Source of the DNA: a virus
Strand: one strand, 5' to 3'
Length of the DNA stretch: 21,752 bases
IMG/VR virus record: IMGVR_UViG_3300027508_000056
Coordinates: 1-21,752 of that record
Positions 6,629-16,218 of this stretch are shown here, in pieces (the first letter of the stretch is position 1; each line of letters starts with the position of its first letter). The notes beneath the pieces are model-generated. The model had not been told where the DNA came from, did not search any database, and saw nothing but the letters and a program-made list of their open reading frames with translations. Position numbers and translations under genes: made by a program.

Positions 6629-7477
6629 ATGGATCTAATTAGTTTAGGCATTGCTGGTATTGGCTCTATCATTAGTGGCTTTGGTGGCCAAGCTGAAGCT
6701 GATGCACAGAATGCTGCTATAGAAAGACAGTACAAATACGATATGCAGTCATGGAGGTACGACAAACGTCGTATCAAGTCTGACTATAGACATAGTAATA
6801 AGCAGTGGCGTCTCAATCAAAAGAATGAGGAAACACTTGGTGCTTATAAGGATGCTACTAACCTTCAGGATTGGGACTTTAAGTTAAAGATCCAAGCTGC
6901 TGAGTATGCATCTCAGATGAAGCAATATGCTAAGTCTGAACAGATCTACGGTCAACAGCTTACCTTCAACCAGATGGCACAAGCTGCTGCCAATGAAGCT
7001 GAGTATCGTAAGTTAGAGGATGCGATGAAAGAGATGGCATTCCAGAACCAAGATATTGTTATTAAGGCACTCCAGTCTGAAGGTGTTGCTGCTGTTAAAG
7101 GGCAACAAGGTAGAAGTGCAGATAAGGCTGAACAAGCTGAGTTTGCTGCTCTTGGTAGGAACCAAGCTATCCTTGCTGAATCACTGTTGAGTGCTAAGGC
7201 TGATACAGGGGCTGCTCTGCGTAAGATTGCTAACGATAAGTTTGGTGCTGATATTGCAGCAGAAGCTAGTCGTATGCTTAAGCCAGATCGTCTTCCTGCA
7301 CCACCTAAGCCTCTCACTACACCACGTGCTGAGTACCTTGAACCACGTAAGCCTAAGAAGTTTGACTTCGGTCCTAAGCCAATTAAAGGTGCTAAGGCGT
7401 CTTCTGCAGCTGCATGGATGGGAGCAGCTGGTGGTCTGATAAGTAGTGCTGGTAGTATTTATGCTGCTGGTAAATAA
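6629..7477 (+). CDS. Internal virion protein B-like (T7 gp14-like)
   Basis: 282 aa. It has a glycine-rich hydrophobic N-terminus (LISLGIAGIGSIISGFGGQA), a long charged alpha-helical middle (residues about 25-225) rich in Gln, Ala, Glu and Lys, a Pro/Lys-rich linker, and a C-terminal hydrophobic Gly/Ala segment (AAAWMGAAGGLISSAGSIYAAG). T7 gp14 (196 aa) is ejected first and forms the channel in the outer membrane. The two small-residue hydrophobic ends fit membrane insertion. The ribosome site AGGAGG (6615-6620) is ideal at 8 nt from ATG 6629. It directly follows tail tube B, so no gp13 homologue intervenes. Assignment rests on position, architecture and family resemblance. Confidence 0.85.
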   Translation: MDLISLGIAGIGSIISGFGGQAEADAQNAAIERQYKYDMQSWRYDKRRIKSDYRHSNKQWRLNQKNEETLGAYKDATNLQDWDFKLKIQAAEYASQMKQYAKSEQIYGQQLTFNQMAQAAANEAEYRKLEDAMKEMAFQNQDIVIKALQSEGVAAVKGQQGRSADKAEQAEFAALGRNQAILAESLLSAKADTGAALRKIANDKFGADIAAEASRMLKPDRLPAPPKPLTTPRAEYLEPRKPKKFDFGPKPIKGAKASSAAAWMGAAGGLISSAGSIYAAGK

Positions 7478-7490
7478 GTAATTACTAAAA

Positions 7491-10481
7491 ATGGATCAAG
7501 TAAGTTACAGAGGGTACGCCCGGAGTATAGGTTTCGATCCTATTAAAGCACCTACGGAAGGTCTTGCTAGAATGCAAGAACGAGATAACCGTATCATACG
7601 TGGTATGGAGGATAACCGTAGGGAGATTAAACAGGTTAGAGACGAGTATGGTGCTGGACTTGAACGTAAGCTCAGCATCGAAGCTAGAGATCGTGATCAG
7701 AACTATCAGTGGGAAACAAAGCTTGCTGAGGGCCGTCAAAAGGCTATTAGTCGTAATGCAGAGATACTGATCAAAAGTGAGCTACAGAAAGGTGAAAACG
7801 CTAAAGCAGTGTTTGATAGCCTTGCTAAGTTTAGCACCACTATTGCTGAAACTGTCACTGAATATAAAAAGCAAAAGGATGAAGCTGATAAGGTTCAAGG
7901 TGCTTACCTTGTAGCTTCTGGTCAGATCTCACAGGAGGAACTTAGGAATCACCTTACAGCTAAGTCTCTCCTTAAAACATCTGGTGAGGCTACTAACCAA
8001 ATTGTTGGTGGCCTACAACAACGTAATGCTAACCCATACCTTGTTAGTAACCTAGCTTCTAGCAATAAGGCTCTCCATGTAGGTATGATGGAAGCTTATG
8101 CAAGGCAAGCCCTTAGTGGCTATCCTGCATGGGCTCAAAGTAAACTAGATGAACGTGGTCTTAGTTCTGCTGAGCAGAGGCTTGCTGCTTCGGCTGGATT
8201 GCTTGGTGAGTTCCTTAAGGAGAATGGCCTACTGGATATCAAACCAATGGCCATCATGGAGCCCCTACAGCGTGCTAATCAAGCATATAGTGGGCTTGTA
8301 GAGTCAGCTAGGAAGTCTGATATCCGTAATAAGTCGGATGATATTCGGTCTCAAGCTAAGCGACTGCTGGTAGAGAATCCTACTGGTGAGTCCTTCATGG
8401 AAGCCTTCAACATGATGGCTACCACCTATGGTGAGGATGGAGCTACTCCACTCGGTCGTAGGGGTGCTAGGGATGAACTCATTAAACTTACCTCTGATAC
8501 TACTCTCTTCTCTGATCAACAAGTAGAGCAGATCTGGTCTAATGCTATGACCGATCAAGGTAGTATGAAGGATCGGTTTAAGGCTGAGTATGATGAACTC
8601 CTTACTAATCGACAAAAGGATAAGGAAGCTGAGTTTCAAATCATCGATGCACAAGAGCGTCGCGAGAACAAACGTAAAGAAGATCAGCTACTTGATTGGG
8701 TGAGTAACAACAACCCTAATGAAGAGACTCTTACTGCTATCATCAAAGAGGCTAAGACTAAAGGCATCTCCACTGATCGTCTTCAGGCTCACCTTGCCTT
8801 CACTACTGAACAACAAAATGCTGACTTCTGGACTAAGCAGTTCCGTGATCAATATGAGCAAGGTACCCTTACTGCTGGTGATGTAGATCAACCTGGTGTT
8901 CCTGTTGAAGTACGTGAGACATGGCGTACACGTGCACAACAGTTAGATCAACAACGATCTGATTCTGGTATCAAACAAGAGACCATTAAAGCTGAACTTA
9001 GTGATGCACTTAAGCAGAACTTGATTGGTGATAGTACTAACCGTGCTGCTCACTATAGCTTGCGTGGTGCATCTGACTATGCCCTTAAGTTGTACAACCA
9101 GAAGTTCAAGCAATACGCTAAGACGATGGAACCTGGTGTTGCTGCTAATAAAGCACGCCTGGATGTTCTTACAGCCATTGAAACTAAGAAGGGAGCCTTT
9201 GCTGTCATTGCATCTTCTGCTGCTAAGACAGGTCAAACACAAGCCTTCTATGCTGCATTTACACCTGGTAAGCATCCTGGTGCACCTGCTACCATTAATG
9301 TTATTAACTCCTCTGAGGTTATCAAAAAGGTACGTGCTAACAACAATGTAATTAACACAGAAGTACTTGCTAGCCCTGCTCTCCTTAAGGATATCGATAA
9401 CCGCATTTCCAGTGGTAAGCCAATCTCTATCCCTCAGGTCTATACTGATTTGTCTAGGGCATTGCCTGGCATGACACCTACCCAGATCCTGAATGCTCAA
9501 CTTAAAGCAGCTGGCCTTACACAACAAGTGAAGCCTGGCTTTAGGGATCAACTGAGTCAAATTAATGATCCAGTGTTGCGTAGTATCTTTGCTCAACCTA
9601 CTACTCAGGATCGCCTTAACACTACTATTATTGGTAGTGGTAATGCACCTGCTACAGTACGTACAGGTAACAGTGGGTATGCTGATGTACAGGCACTTGG
9701 TAGTGCAGCTGGGTTTAAGTTCCCTCAGGTGATGGCTGCTATGTGGGCATTGGAGTCTGGTTGGGGCAAGTACACCAGTGGTAAGAACAATGTCTTTAAC
9801 ATTAAGGCACGCCCTGGTCAAGGCACACAGAAGAATGGATCATACTGGCGTGACTATGCTTCTCCTCTAGAGTCTGCTAAAGACTTTATGAACCTCATGA
9901 CTGATCCTAGGTATGCTCCTGGTTTGGCTGGTGCTAAGACACCACGTCAAGCTATTGAAGCTATTGCTGCTGGTGGCTATGCTGGTGGTGAAGCTGCTTA
10001 TCCTAGTAAGATCATTCGTGTAATGCAACAGATGGGTGTCAATGTTGATCAAGTATATAATCCTGCGCCTCCTGCACGTAACCAAGCATTTATGCGTCCC
10101 ACTCTTGCTTACATTACAGACAACATTGGACCTACTTCTACTGGCCCCCACCTAGATGTTAAACAACAAGACAACCCTAACACATCAGTTAATGAGTTTG
10201 CTAGGGAGTTCTCAGCTAAAGCTCTTGATAACTTTGTCGTTGTTGATGACCCTCAATTTGGACGTGTTCCTTTGAGTCGTATTCCTATCACTGATACCTT
10301 TGCTGGTCATGTAGCCCGTGGTTCTCATGGTATTGACTACGGCACAGCTAAAGGATCTAAGGTGTTCCTTCAGAATGGAGCACGTATTGTATCTAAATCT
10401 CGTACACAACACGGAGATAAATTGGTTATTCAACTGCCGGATGGACGGCGTTTCAGTTTCTTACATGGTAGAACCCTATGA
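7491..10481 (+). CDS. Internal virion protein C-like (T7 gp15-like) with glucosaminidase domain
   Basis: 996 aa, longer than T7 gp15 (747 aa). Residues about 1-700 are charged and helical, as in gp15, which builds the ejection tube in the periplasm. Residues about 725-855 form a FlgJ/GH73-type glucosaminidase domain: KFPQVMAAMWALESGWGK with Glu755 as the expected catalytic acid, TSGKNNVFNIKA, a YASPLESAKDFM strand and an IEAIAAGGYAGG segment. The last 55 residues resemble the front of an M23 (LytM) peptidase (GIDYG, then KLVIQLPDGRRFSFLHG). The first zinc His is displaced (SHGID instead of HxGID), and the chain stops before the HxH motif, so this part is probably inactive. The gene overlaps the gp16-like gene by 4 nt (ATGA). 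The enzyme likely opens peptidoglycan during genome entry. Confidence 0.9.
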   Translation: MDQVSYRGYARSIGFDPIKAPTEGLARMQERDNRIIRGMEDNRREIKQVRDEYGAGLERKLSIEARDRDQNYQWETKLAEGRQKAISRNAEILIKSELQKGENAKAVFDSLAKFSTTIAETVTEYKKQKDEADKVQGAYLVASGQISQEELRNHLTAKSLLKTSGEATNQIVGGLQQRNANPYLVSNLASSNKALHVGMMEAYARQALSGYPAWAQSKLDERGLSSAEQRLAASAGLLGEFLKENGLLDIKPMAIMEPLQRANQAYSGLVESARKSDIRNKSDDIRSQAKRLLVENPTGESFMEAFNMMATTYGEDGATPLGRRGARDELIKLTSDTTLFSDQQVEQIWSNAMTDQGSMKDRFKAEYDELLTNRQKDKEAEFQIIDAQERRENKRKEDQLLDWVSNNNPNEETLTAIIKEAKTKGISTDRLQAHLAFTTEQQNADFWTKQFRDQYEQGTLTAGDVDQPGVPVEVRETWRTRAQQLDQQRSDSGIKQETIKAELSDALKQNLIGDSTNRAAHYSLRGASDYALKLYNQKFKQYAKTMEPGVAANKARLDVLTAIETKKGAFAVIASSAAKTGQTQAFYAAFTPGKHPGAPATINVINSSEVIKKVRANNNVINTEVLASPALLKDIDNRISSGKPISIPQVYTDLSRALPGMTPTQILNAQLKAAGLTQQVKPGFRDQLSQINDPVLRSIFAQPTTQDRLNTTIIGSGNAPATVRTGNSGYADVQALGSAAGFKFPQVMAAMWALESGWGKYTSGKNNVFNIKARPGQGTQKNGSYWRDYASPLESAKDFMNLMTDPRYAPGLAGAKTPRQAIEAIAAGGYAGGEAAYPSKIIRVMQQMGVNVDQVYNPAPPARNQAFMRPTLAYITDNIGPTSTGPHLDVKQQDNPNTSVNEFAREFSAKALDNFVVVDDPQFGRVPLSRIPITDTFAGHVARGSHGIDYGTAKGSKVFLQNGARIVSKSRTQHGDKLVIQLPDGRRFSFLHGRTL

Positions 10482-13400
10482 CACAAACCCCTTATGTAGA
10501 TGAAGAAGAACTGAAGCGTCTAGAAGCCGAAGCCCTTGCTGAAGAGCAAGCTTTGCAACAGGCAGCTCCAGCTTATAGTCCTCAGACAGCTCCTGAGACG
10601 ATGTATAAGGAGGCTACACCAGCTGAGAATAAAGCAGCTGGTAATGTACAACCTGTTAAGTCTCCTCAACAACAAGCTACCCAACAGCTTACTGGTGGTG
10701 GTCAACAACCACAGAAACCACTTAACCCTGGTAGTGGCTTTATCTATGGTAGTGGTGATCCTAATGCTAACCTTAGTGAAGACCTTGGTGTTTACGCCCA
10801 ACGTACCCTTGAGGGTCTTGGGTCAGTTGGTATGGGTATCATTGACTTTGGTGCTGATCTAATTGGCCGTATCCCTGGTGCTGAGTGGATTGATGATACC
10901 TGGGATGCTCAGACAAAGTTCAAGAACCCTGGCTTTCAAAAGGTAAGGGAAGTATCTTCTGTCCTTGTTCCTAGTATTGGTGTTGGTGCTGCATCACGTG
11001 TAGCTACTGCCGGTATGGCTGGTGGTCCTGTTGCTCGTGGTCTCTCTGCCCTTGGTATTAACGTTGCTGGTGATGTTGCTGTTAACGCTATCAGTGACCA
11101 ATCTGAGGGTGAGACAGTAGCAACGATTGTTAAAGAAGCTGCACCTTGGTTGCCTGTTCCTGATGCACTAGTTACTAAGGACACTGACTCTCCTGAAGTA
11201 CGTCGTCAAAAGACTATTTATGAATCAGCTGGTATTAGTATTATTGGTGATATCATTGGTTACTCTGCTGCTGCAGGTCGTGGAGTAATGGATTGGTTTA
11301 AACCCAATGATAGTGCAGCTAAGGAGTTCATGTCTTCCGAGGTTCTTATTAATGCTGATGCTGCTACTGCTACTCGGTTGTCTGAGATTGATACACAACG
11401 CATGTCTCTACAGGAAGAGCTGGCACAGGTATCTTCTGTTGCTCCTATTGATGAAGCACAACTCATCGAACAAAGCATCCGTATTGGTGACCTTGAAGCA
11501 CAAATCAAAGGTCTTGATAGCGAGGCAGGTAAGCTCACCCAACAGTATGCTAACACTGGAGCTACAGACCTCACTGAGAGCCCTCTAGAATCGTTTGTAG
11601 AGCGTCAACAGGTAAGCCGTGATAGTCAGATCGATGAGGTAGGTAAAGGGCGCCTTATGGACGATCCTAGTGGGGCTACAGGTACTGATCCTATGATCAC
11701 TCCTTCTATGTTCCCTGAGGGTTCTACTGCTGCTCTTAGCATCCCTCCTGGCAATATTGCCCGTAACATGGCAGACACTACTGCTATCAAGATGGGTAAC
11801 ACTAGTGGTTCTCCTGCTCCTATCCTTTCTGAACGTGCTTACTATGACCTCAGTAAAGGTAATGCTGTATCCCGTAACCTTATTGAAGACCTAGCTGAAG
11901 GCACTCGTGCTACTGGTAACTTTGATGCTATCGTTGACGGCTTCAGGTACACCAAAGCTCAAATGAGTGATGGTGCCTGGAAGATCTATAACGACATCAT
12001 TGGTACTGATAAGGTATCTGATCTTAAGAACCTATTCCTTAACAACCGTGATGTAAAAACCCTTCTTGATGGTCGTTCTATTAAGTATGTCAACGATGTT
12101 CAAGCAGAAGCCATTGGCTATGCTATGCGTGAACTGACTGATAAGTACATCGGTCAAATCGTTACTGAAACATCAGCTCGTGCTATGGATACTGTAGGAC
12201 GTGAAGTAGCAGATATTGCTGAGGGCTATAAGGCATTCCCTGAGAGTGCTGACCTTGGCCGTACTACTGAGATGCTTGGTGATCGCCTTGCCTTCCTTAT
12301 GGAAGAGTATGCACTTAATAAGTACATCGCTGGTTGGGCACTTAAGAACCAAGATCGTTGGCAGAAGTTCCTTAAGGAGTCACCTGATAAGGAGACTGCT
12401 ATTAGACAGATTACTGAACAGTTTGACCTTAAGGTACAAGAGAAGAACGTCCAAGCCCAAGGCTATCGGGATATGATTCGTACTATTGCTAGGGATCGTC
12501 CTGATGCTGCTCAACCTTTGATTGATGCCTTTGCATTAACTAGGGGTGATGTAGATTCCCTTGACAAGTTGATGAAGTGGAGTGCTAAGCAACTTAGCCC
12601 AGTTGGTCTTCTTAAGAGTGGTGATGAAGGTCTGAATGCCTTTGCACAAGGTGTGTGGGCAGTACGTTACAACAACATGTTGTCTGGTATCTCAGCTCTC
12701 AAAGCTATTACTGGTAACACTGTTGCACTTACCCTACGTGCTAATAACGCCTTCCTTGGTACTGGTATTGGTGCCTTGATGGGTCGTAACACTGTTGATG
12801 ATCTCCGTAAGGCTACCCATGTCTACGGTTCATTCTGGCAAGTTAATAAGCGTGCATTGAATGACTCCTGGGATACCTTTAAGCGTACCTGGAATAACGG
12901 TAAGTGGGGTAATGATGCTACTACTGACTTCCGTGAACTAGCACGTGAAGACCTTGTTACTGACTATAACCCGAACCTTTGGGATACCTTAGCCGATATG
13001 GAACAGGTATGGGAAAAGGATGGTAACTGGGGTCGTCTTGCTCAGTATCGCTTTGCTAGGTTCATGTATGACCTTGGTAACTGGCGGTGGTTTAAGTACG
13101 GTACTAATGCTATGATTAGTGCTGACTCCTTTGTACAGACTACTGTAGCCTCTCAGATGGCTCGTGCTAGGGCATGGGATGAAGTATCTAGTATTGGTTA
13201 TAAAGGAGCTGAACTAGCCCAACAACTAGCTAAGGCTGAGAAGATGGCTTATGATGAGTCCTTCGATGCTCTTGGTAACTTGACTGATGCTGCTGCTAAG
13301 AATGCTGCTGGAGAGATGGCACTGAACTTGGATGATGAGACTGCTGCGTGGTTGACTCGTGGTGTTAACAAGCTTCCTATCCTCAAGCCATTCTTCATGT

Positions 13401-14689
13401 TCCCTAAGACTGGTGTTAATGGTGTTAAGATGGCAATGTCTTATACTCCTATCGCCACTCTACCTGGTATGAACAGGTACTCAAAAGTACTGTGGGCTGG
13501 TGATGACATCGACAAGATCAAAGAAGCTCTCATGGAGCACGGTATTGCGTATGATGGTGTACCTAATGGTATGGCTATCTTCAAGGGTCTTGAGGCTGAA
13601 TACCGTGGTCGTGTAGCCTTTGGTGCACTGCTGTCTTCCTCTATGCTTGGACATGCCTTGGCTGGTAACATCCGTGGTAACGGTCCTGTTAATGCAGGTG
13701 AACGTAAGAAGCTTCGTGATAACTTCGGTTGGCAACCTAAAACCATTAACATTGGTGGTAAGTGGGTGAGCTACGCAGGTTATGAACCACTTGATACTAT
13801 CTTGACTCTTGTTGGTGACCTTGCCTTCTACTCACGTGACATTGGCTCTACCCTTACTGAGTCATTTACTGATAAGTTAGCTTGGACTCTTTCTGCTACC
13901 TTTGTCAATAAGTCCTGGACTGCTGGTCTTGAGCCTGTTGTTGCTGTTGCTAACGGTGATGAAACTGCTATCTCTCGCTTCCTTGCTAATGAAGTAAGGG
14001 CTGCTATCCCTCTATCTGGTGCTCTTGGTGTTGTCTCTAACGCTGTCACTAGTTCCCAAAAGGATATCTATAAGGACCTAGTTGGTTATGTTACCAATAA
14101 GGTACCTGGCTTCTCCAGTCAACTACCTGAACAGATTGATATCTACACGGGTAAGCCCCTCAATGATATTGATAACCCAGTCCTTCGCGCTCTTAATGCT
14201 GTTAACCCAGTTAAGATCAGTGAGGGCACTGAGCCTTGGAGACAGTGGTTGATTGATAGTGGCTGGGATGGTATTCAGATGATTCGTAAGGATAGCTCTG
14301 GTAACCATGAATACACCCCACAGGAACGTGAAGTACTGTATAAGTACATCGGTGAGCAACAACTGTGGAAGGAGTTCGATAAGCTAAGTAAGAACAAGAA
14401 GTATAACGATCAGTTGGATCGTATCCGTGCAATGCGTGTACAAGGTCGTCCATCTGAGGAGATACAAGCAGCTCAAAGTGAAGTCTATTCAGTGATGAAT
14501 GACATCATGTCTCAAGCTCAGAAGGCAGCTGAGTTGCGTATGCAACAAGAAAATGAACCGATGTGGCGCTCTATCCAAGAGTCACTGACCAATAAGAACC
14601 TCATGAAACAAGGTCGTATTGATGATGCTGCACGGGCTGCTGATCGTCGTAAAGCAGAGATTGAACGACTAACTCAAATGTATCGCTAA
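10478..14689 (+). CDS. Internal virion protein D-like (T7 gp16-like)
   Basis: 1403 aa, close to T7 gp16 (1318 aa), the largest ejection protein, which crosses the cytoplasmic membrane and helps reel in DNA. The N-terminal 90 residues are a Gln/Pro/Ala-rich disordered segment, followed by small-residue hydrophobic stretches at about 110-280 (for example GLGSVGMGIIDFGADLIG). There is a coiled-coil-like part at about 300-360 and a long helical body rich in Trp and aromatics. The C-terminus is basic and helical (RIDDAARAADRRKAEIERL). I see no SLT transglycosylase motif at the N-terminus, where T7 gp16 has one; the wall-cutting domain is on the gp15-like protein instead. The start overlaps the upstream stop as ATGA. 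Confidence 0.9.
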   Translation: MTQTPYVDEEELKRLEAEALAEEQALQQAAPAYSPQTAPETMYKEATPAENKAAGNVQPVKSPQQQATQQLTGGGQQPQKPLNPGSGFIYGSGDPNANLSEDLGVYAQRTLEGLGSVGMGIIDFGADLIGRIPGAEWIDDTWDAQTKFKNPGFQKVREVSSVLVPSIGVGAASRVATAGMAGGPVARGLSALGINVAGDVAVNAISDQSEGETVATIVKEAAPWLPVPDALVTKDTDSPEVRRQKTIYESAGISIIGDIIGYSAAAGRGVMDWFKPNDSAAKEFMSSEVLINADAATATRLSEIDTQRMSLQEELAQVSSVAPIDEAQLIEQSIRIGDLEAQIKGLDSEAGKLTQQYANTGATDLTESPLESFVERQQVSRDSQIDEVGKGRLMDDPSGATGTDPMITPSMFPEGSTAALSIPPGNIARNMADTTAIKMGNTSGSPAPILSERAYYDLSKGNAVSRNLIEDLAEGTRATGNFDAIVDGFRYTKAQMSDGAWKIYNDIIGTDKVSDLKNLFLNNRDVKTLLDGRSIKYVNDVQAEAIGYAMRELTDKYIGQIVTETSARAMDTVGREVADIAEGYKAFPESADLGRTTEMLGDRLAFLMEEYALNKYIAGWALKNQDRWQKFLKESPDKETAIRQITEQFDLKVQEKNVQAQGYRDMIRTIARDRPDAAQPLIDAFALTRGDVDSLDKLMKWSAKQLSPVGLLKSGDEGLNAFAQGVWAVRYNNMLSGISALKAITGNTVALTLRANNAFLGTGIGALMGRNTVDDLRKATHVYGSFWQVNKRALNDSWDTFKRTWNNGKWGNDATTDFRELAREDLVTDYNPNLWDTLADMEQVWEKDGNWGRLAQYRFARFMYDLGNWRWFKYGTNAMISADSFVQTTVASQMARARAWDEVSSIGYKGAELAQQLAKAEKMAYDESFDALGNLTDAAAKNAAGEMALNLDDETAAWLTRGVNKLPILKPFFMFPKTGVNGVKMAMSYTPIATLPGMNRYSKVLWAGDDIDKIKEALMEHGIAYDGVPNGMAIFKGLEAEYRGRVAFGALLSSSMLGHALAGNIRGNGPVNAGERKKLRDNFGWQPKTINIGGKWVSYAGYEPLDTILTLVGDLAFYSRDIGSTLTESFTDKLAWTLSATFVNKSWTAGLEPVVAVANGDETAISRFLANEVRAAIPLSGALGVVSNAVTSSQKDIYKDLVGYVTNKVPGFSSQLPEQIDIYTGKPLNDIDNPVLRALNAVNPVKISEGTEPWRQWLIDSGWDGIQMIRKDSSGNHEYTPQEREVLYKYIGEQQLWKEFDKLSKNKKYNDQLDRIRAMRVQGRPSEEIQAAQSEVYSVMNDIMSQAQKAAELRMQQENEPMWRSIQESLTNKNLMKQGRIDDAARAADRRKAEIERLTQMYR

Positions 14690-14697
14690 CCTTAGAG

Positions 14698-16218
14698 ATG
14701 GCTACTACACAAAATACATTCACTGGTGATGGGTCCAACTTAGGACCCTTTTCTTTTACTTTTAAATGGCTAGAGCCTACTGATATTAAGGTTACTGTTG
14801 CAGGTGTCCTTAAAACAGCTGGTACTCACTATAACCTACAAAGTCTTAACTACAGCACTAAGACTGGTGGACAGGTACTATTCACTGCTGGTAATACACC
14901 AGCTAATGGTGCTGCTATTATCATCTATCGTCAGACTGATGATAGCGATCTAGCTGCTACCTTCTACTCTGGTTCTGCTATTCGTGCACAAGACCTTAAT
15001 AATAACTTTATTCAAGGTCTCTATGTAACACAGGAGTCTAGTAATAACTCAGCTACTGCTACTGCTGCAGCTAATGCCGCTACTACAACGGCTAACACAG
15101 CCCTTAGTAACTCGACTGCAGCTCAGGCAACAGCTGCTAGTGCTGTATCAACGGCTAATGCAGCTACTAGCACAGCTAATAGTGCTGTGTCTACGGCTAA
15201 CTCAGCTGTGTCTACAGCTAATGCTGCTAGTGCTGCAGCAGCTAGTGCAGTGTCTACCGCTAACACAGCTAACACTAACGCTACAGCGGCTCTTAATGCT
15301 GCTGCAGAGGCTCTTGCCTATACAGTGGTAGCTAACGTTGCAGCCATCCCAGGATCGCCTGTAAACGGTGATGCTATCCGTATCCTTGACTCTACAGGTA
15401 TTCAATCCTTTACACCCCTTAGTGGGCTTCCTGGGGGCTTCATAGGGGACAGTGGACTTACTGTTGAGATCTACTATAGTAGTGCTACTTCTACTTGGGT
15501 GTGGGTACGTTACTACGCTACTGACTCTGATAGTCGGTACCTTAAGACTACTGGTGGTACCCTTACTGGTCAACTTAAAGCTGATGATAGCACCTCTACT
15601 GCAGCTCCTGTTTACTCCTTTGATGGTGATGTAAACACTGGTATTGCTCATACTGGTGCTGATGAACTAGCACTTGTTACTGGTGGTACTGCACGCCTTA
15701 CTGTAGACCCTGCTGGTGCTGTTAATGTACCAGTGTCCTTGTCAGTCGGTGCTAATGCTGTACTTGATGCTGGTGATATTGGTGTAAGTGTACAAGCTTA
15801 TAATGCTAATATACTTACCTCTAGTGCCATTGGTAGTACTGTTCAAGCTTATGACGCTGACACGGCCAAGACCGACGTTGCACAGACCTTCACTGCTGCT
15901 CAACGCGGCGCCTACGTCACGCTCACCGATGCAGCAACCATCGCCACTGACCTGAGCCTTGGCAATCAGTTCCAGGTCACCCTCGGCGGTAACCGCACCC
16001 TTGGTGCCCCGACGAATGTTGTTGCTGGTCAGAGTGGTGTGATCCGTGTGGTCCAGGACGGCACCGGCTCCAGGACACTCGCCTACAACAGTGTCTTCAA
16101 GTTCCCAGGGGGCACAGCACCGACGCTCACCACAACGGCCAATGCTGTGGATTTATTGGCCTATCACGTTGAGTCAACGACTCGCATTGCGGTCCGCTTT
16201 ATTGGTGACGTGAAATGA
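14698..16218 (+). CDS. Tail fibre protein (T7 gp17-type N-terminus)
   Basis: 506 aa. Residues 1-113 are the T7 tail fibre attachment domain: TFTGDGSNLGPFSFTFKWLE, DIKVTVAGV, the VLFTAGNTPANGAAIIIYRQT strand and FYSGSAIRAQDLNNNFIQGLYVTQES. This part docks fibres to the tail. Residues 114-207 are a low-complexity Ala/Thr/Ser/Asn coiled coil with AVSTANS heptads, expected to trimerise. Residues 208-506 form a beta-rich shaft and tip, including TTGGTLTGQLK and the paired VQAYNANI / VQAYDADT motifs. From about residue 385 (near 15850) the codons change sharply to C-ending ones, which suggests that the tip was swapped by recombination. It overlaps the downstream adhesin gene by 4 nt (ATGA), so fibre and adhesin are made together. 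Confidence 0.93.
   Translation: MATTQNTFTGDGSNLGPFSFTFKWLEPTDIKVTVAGVLKTAGTHYNLQSLNYSTKTGGQVLFTAGNTPANGAAIIIYRQTDDSDLAATFYSGSAIRAQDLNNNFIQGLYVTQESSNNSATATAAANAATTTANTALSNSTAAQATAASAVSTANAATSTANSAVSTANSAVSTANAASAAAASAVSTANTANTNATAALNAAAEALAYTVVANVAAIPGSPVNGDAIRILDSTGIQSFTPLSGLPGGFIGDSGLTVEIYYSSATSTWVWVRYYATDSDSRYLKTTGGTLTGQLKADDSTSTAAPVYSFDGDVNTGIAHTGADELALVTGGTARLTVDPAGAVNVPVSLSVGANAVLDAGDIGVSVQAYNANILTSSAIGSTVQAYDADTAKTDVAQTFTAAQRGAYVTLTDAATIATDLSLGNQFQVTLGGNRTLGAPTNVVAGQSGVIRVVQDGTGSRTLAYNSVFKFPGGTAPTLTTTANAVDLLAYHVESTTRIAVRFIGDVK
14731..14757 (+). terminator. Terminator-like hairpin inside the tail fibre gene
   Basis: GGGTCC (14731-14736), loop AACTTA and GGACCC (14743-14748) form a perfect 6-bp stem followed by TTTTCTTTT (14749-14757). 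It lies about 11 codons into the fibre gene and encodes the conserved GSNLGPFSF segment. Its shape is close to the terminator at 3465. It could act as a partial terminator or attenuator ahead of fibre expression, or be a by-product of conserved codons. Confidence 0.45.
15037..15318 (+). repeat. Heptad-repeat (coiled-coil) coding region in the tail fibre
   Basis: Codons for fibre residues 114-207 are almost all Ala, Thr, Ser and Asn, with tandem 21-nt units such as GCTGTGTCTACGGCTAACTC at 15184 and the related unit at 15205. The translated heptads AVSTANS / AVSTANA suit a trimeric coiled-coil stalk. Repeats of this kind readily change in number by recombination. Confidence 0.75.

Noticed and set aside
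8943-9821. Minus-strand open frame of 292 codons within the gp15-like gene
   Set aside because: Composition rich in Ser, Cys, Thr and Leu with no family resemblance and no ribosome site; a shadow of the sense gene.
15037-15318. CRISPR-like or other functional DNA repeat
   Set aside because: The repeats are in frame, codon-sized and unspaced; they reflect the Ala/Thr/Ser/Asn heptads of the fibre stalk.
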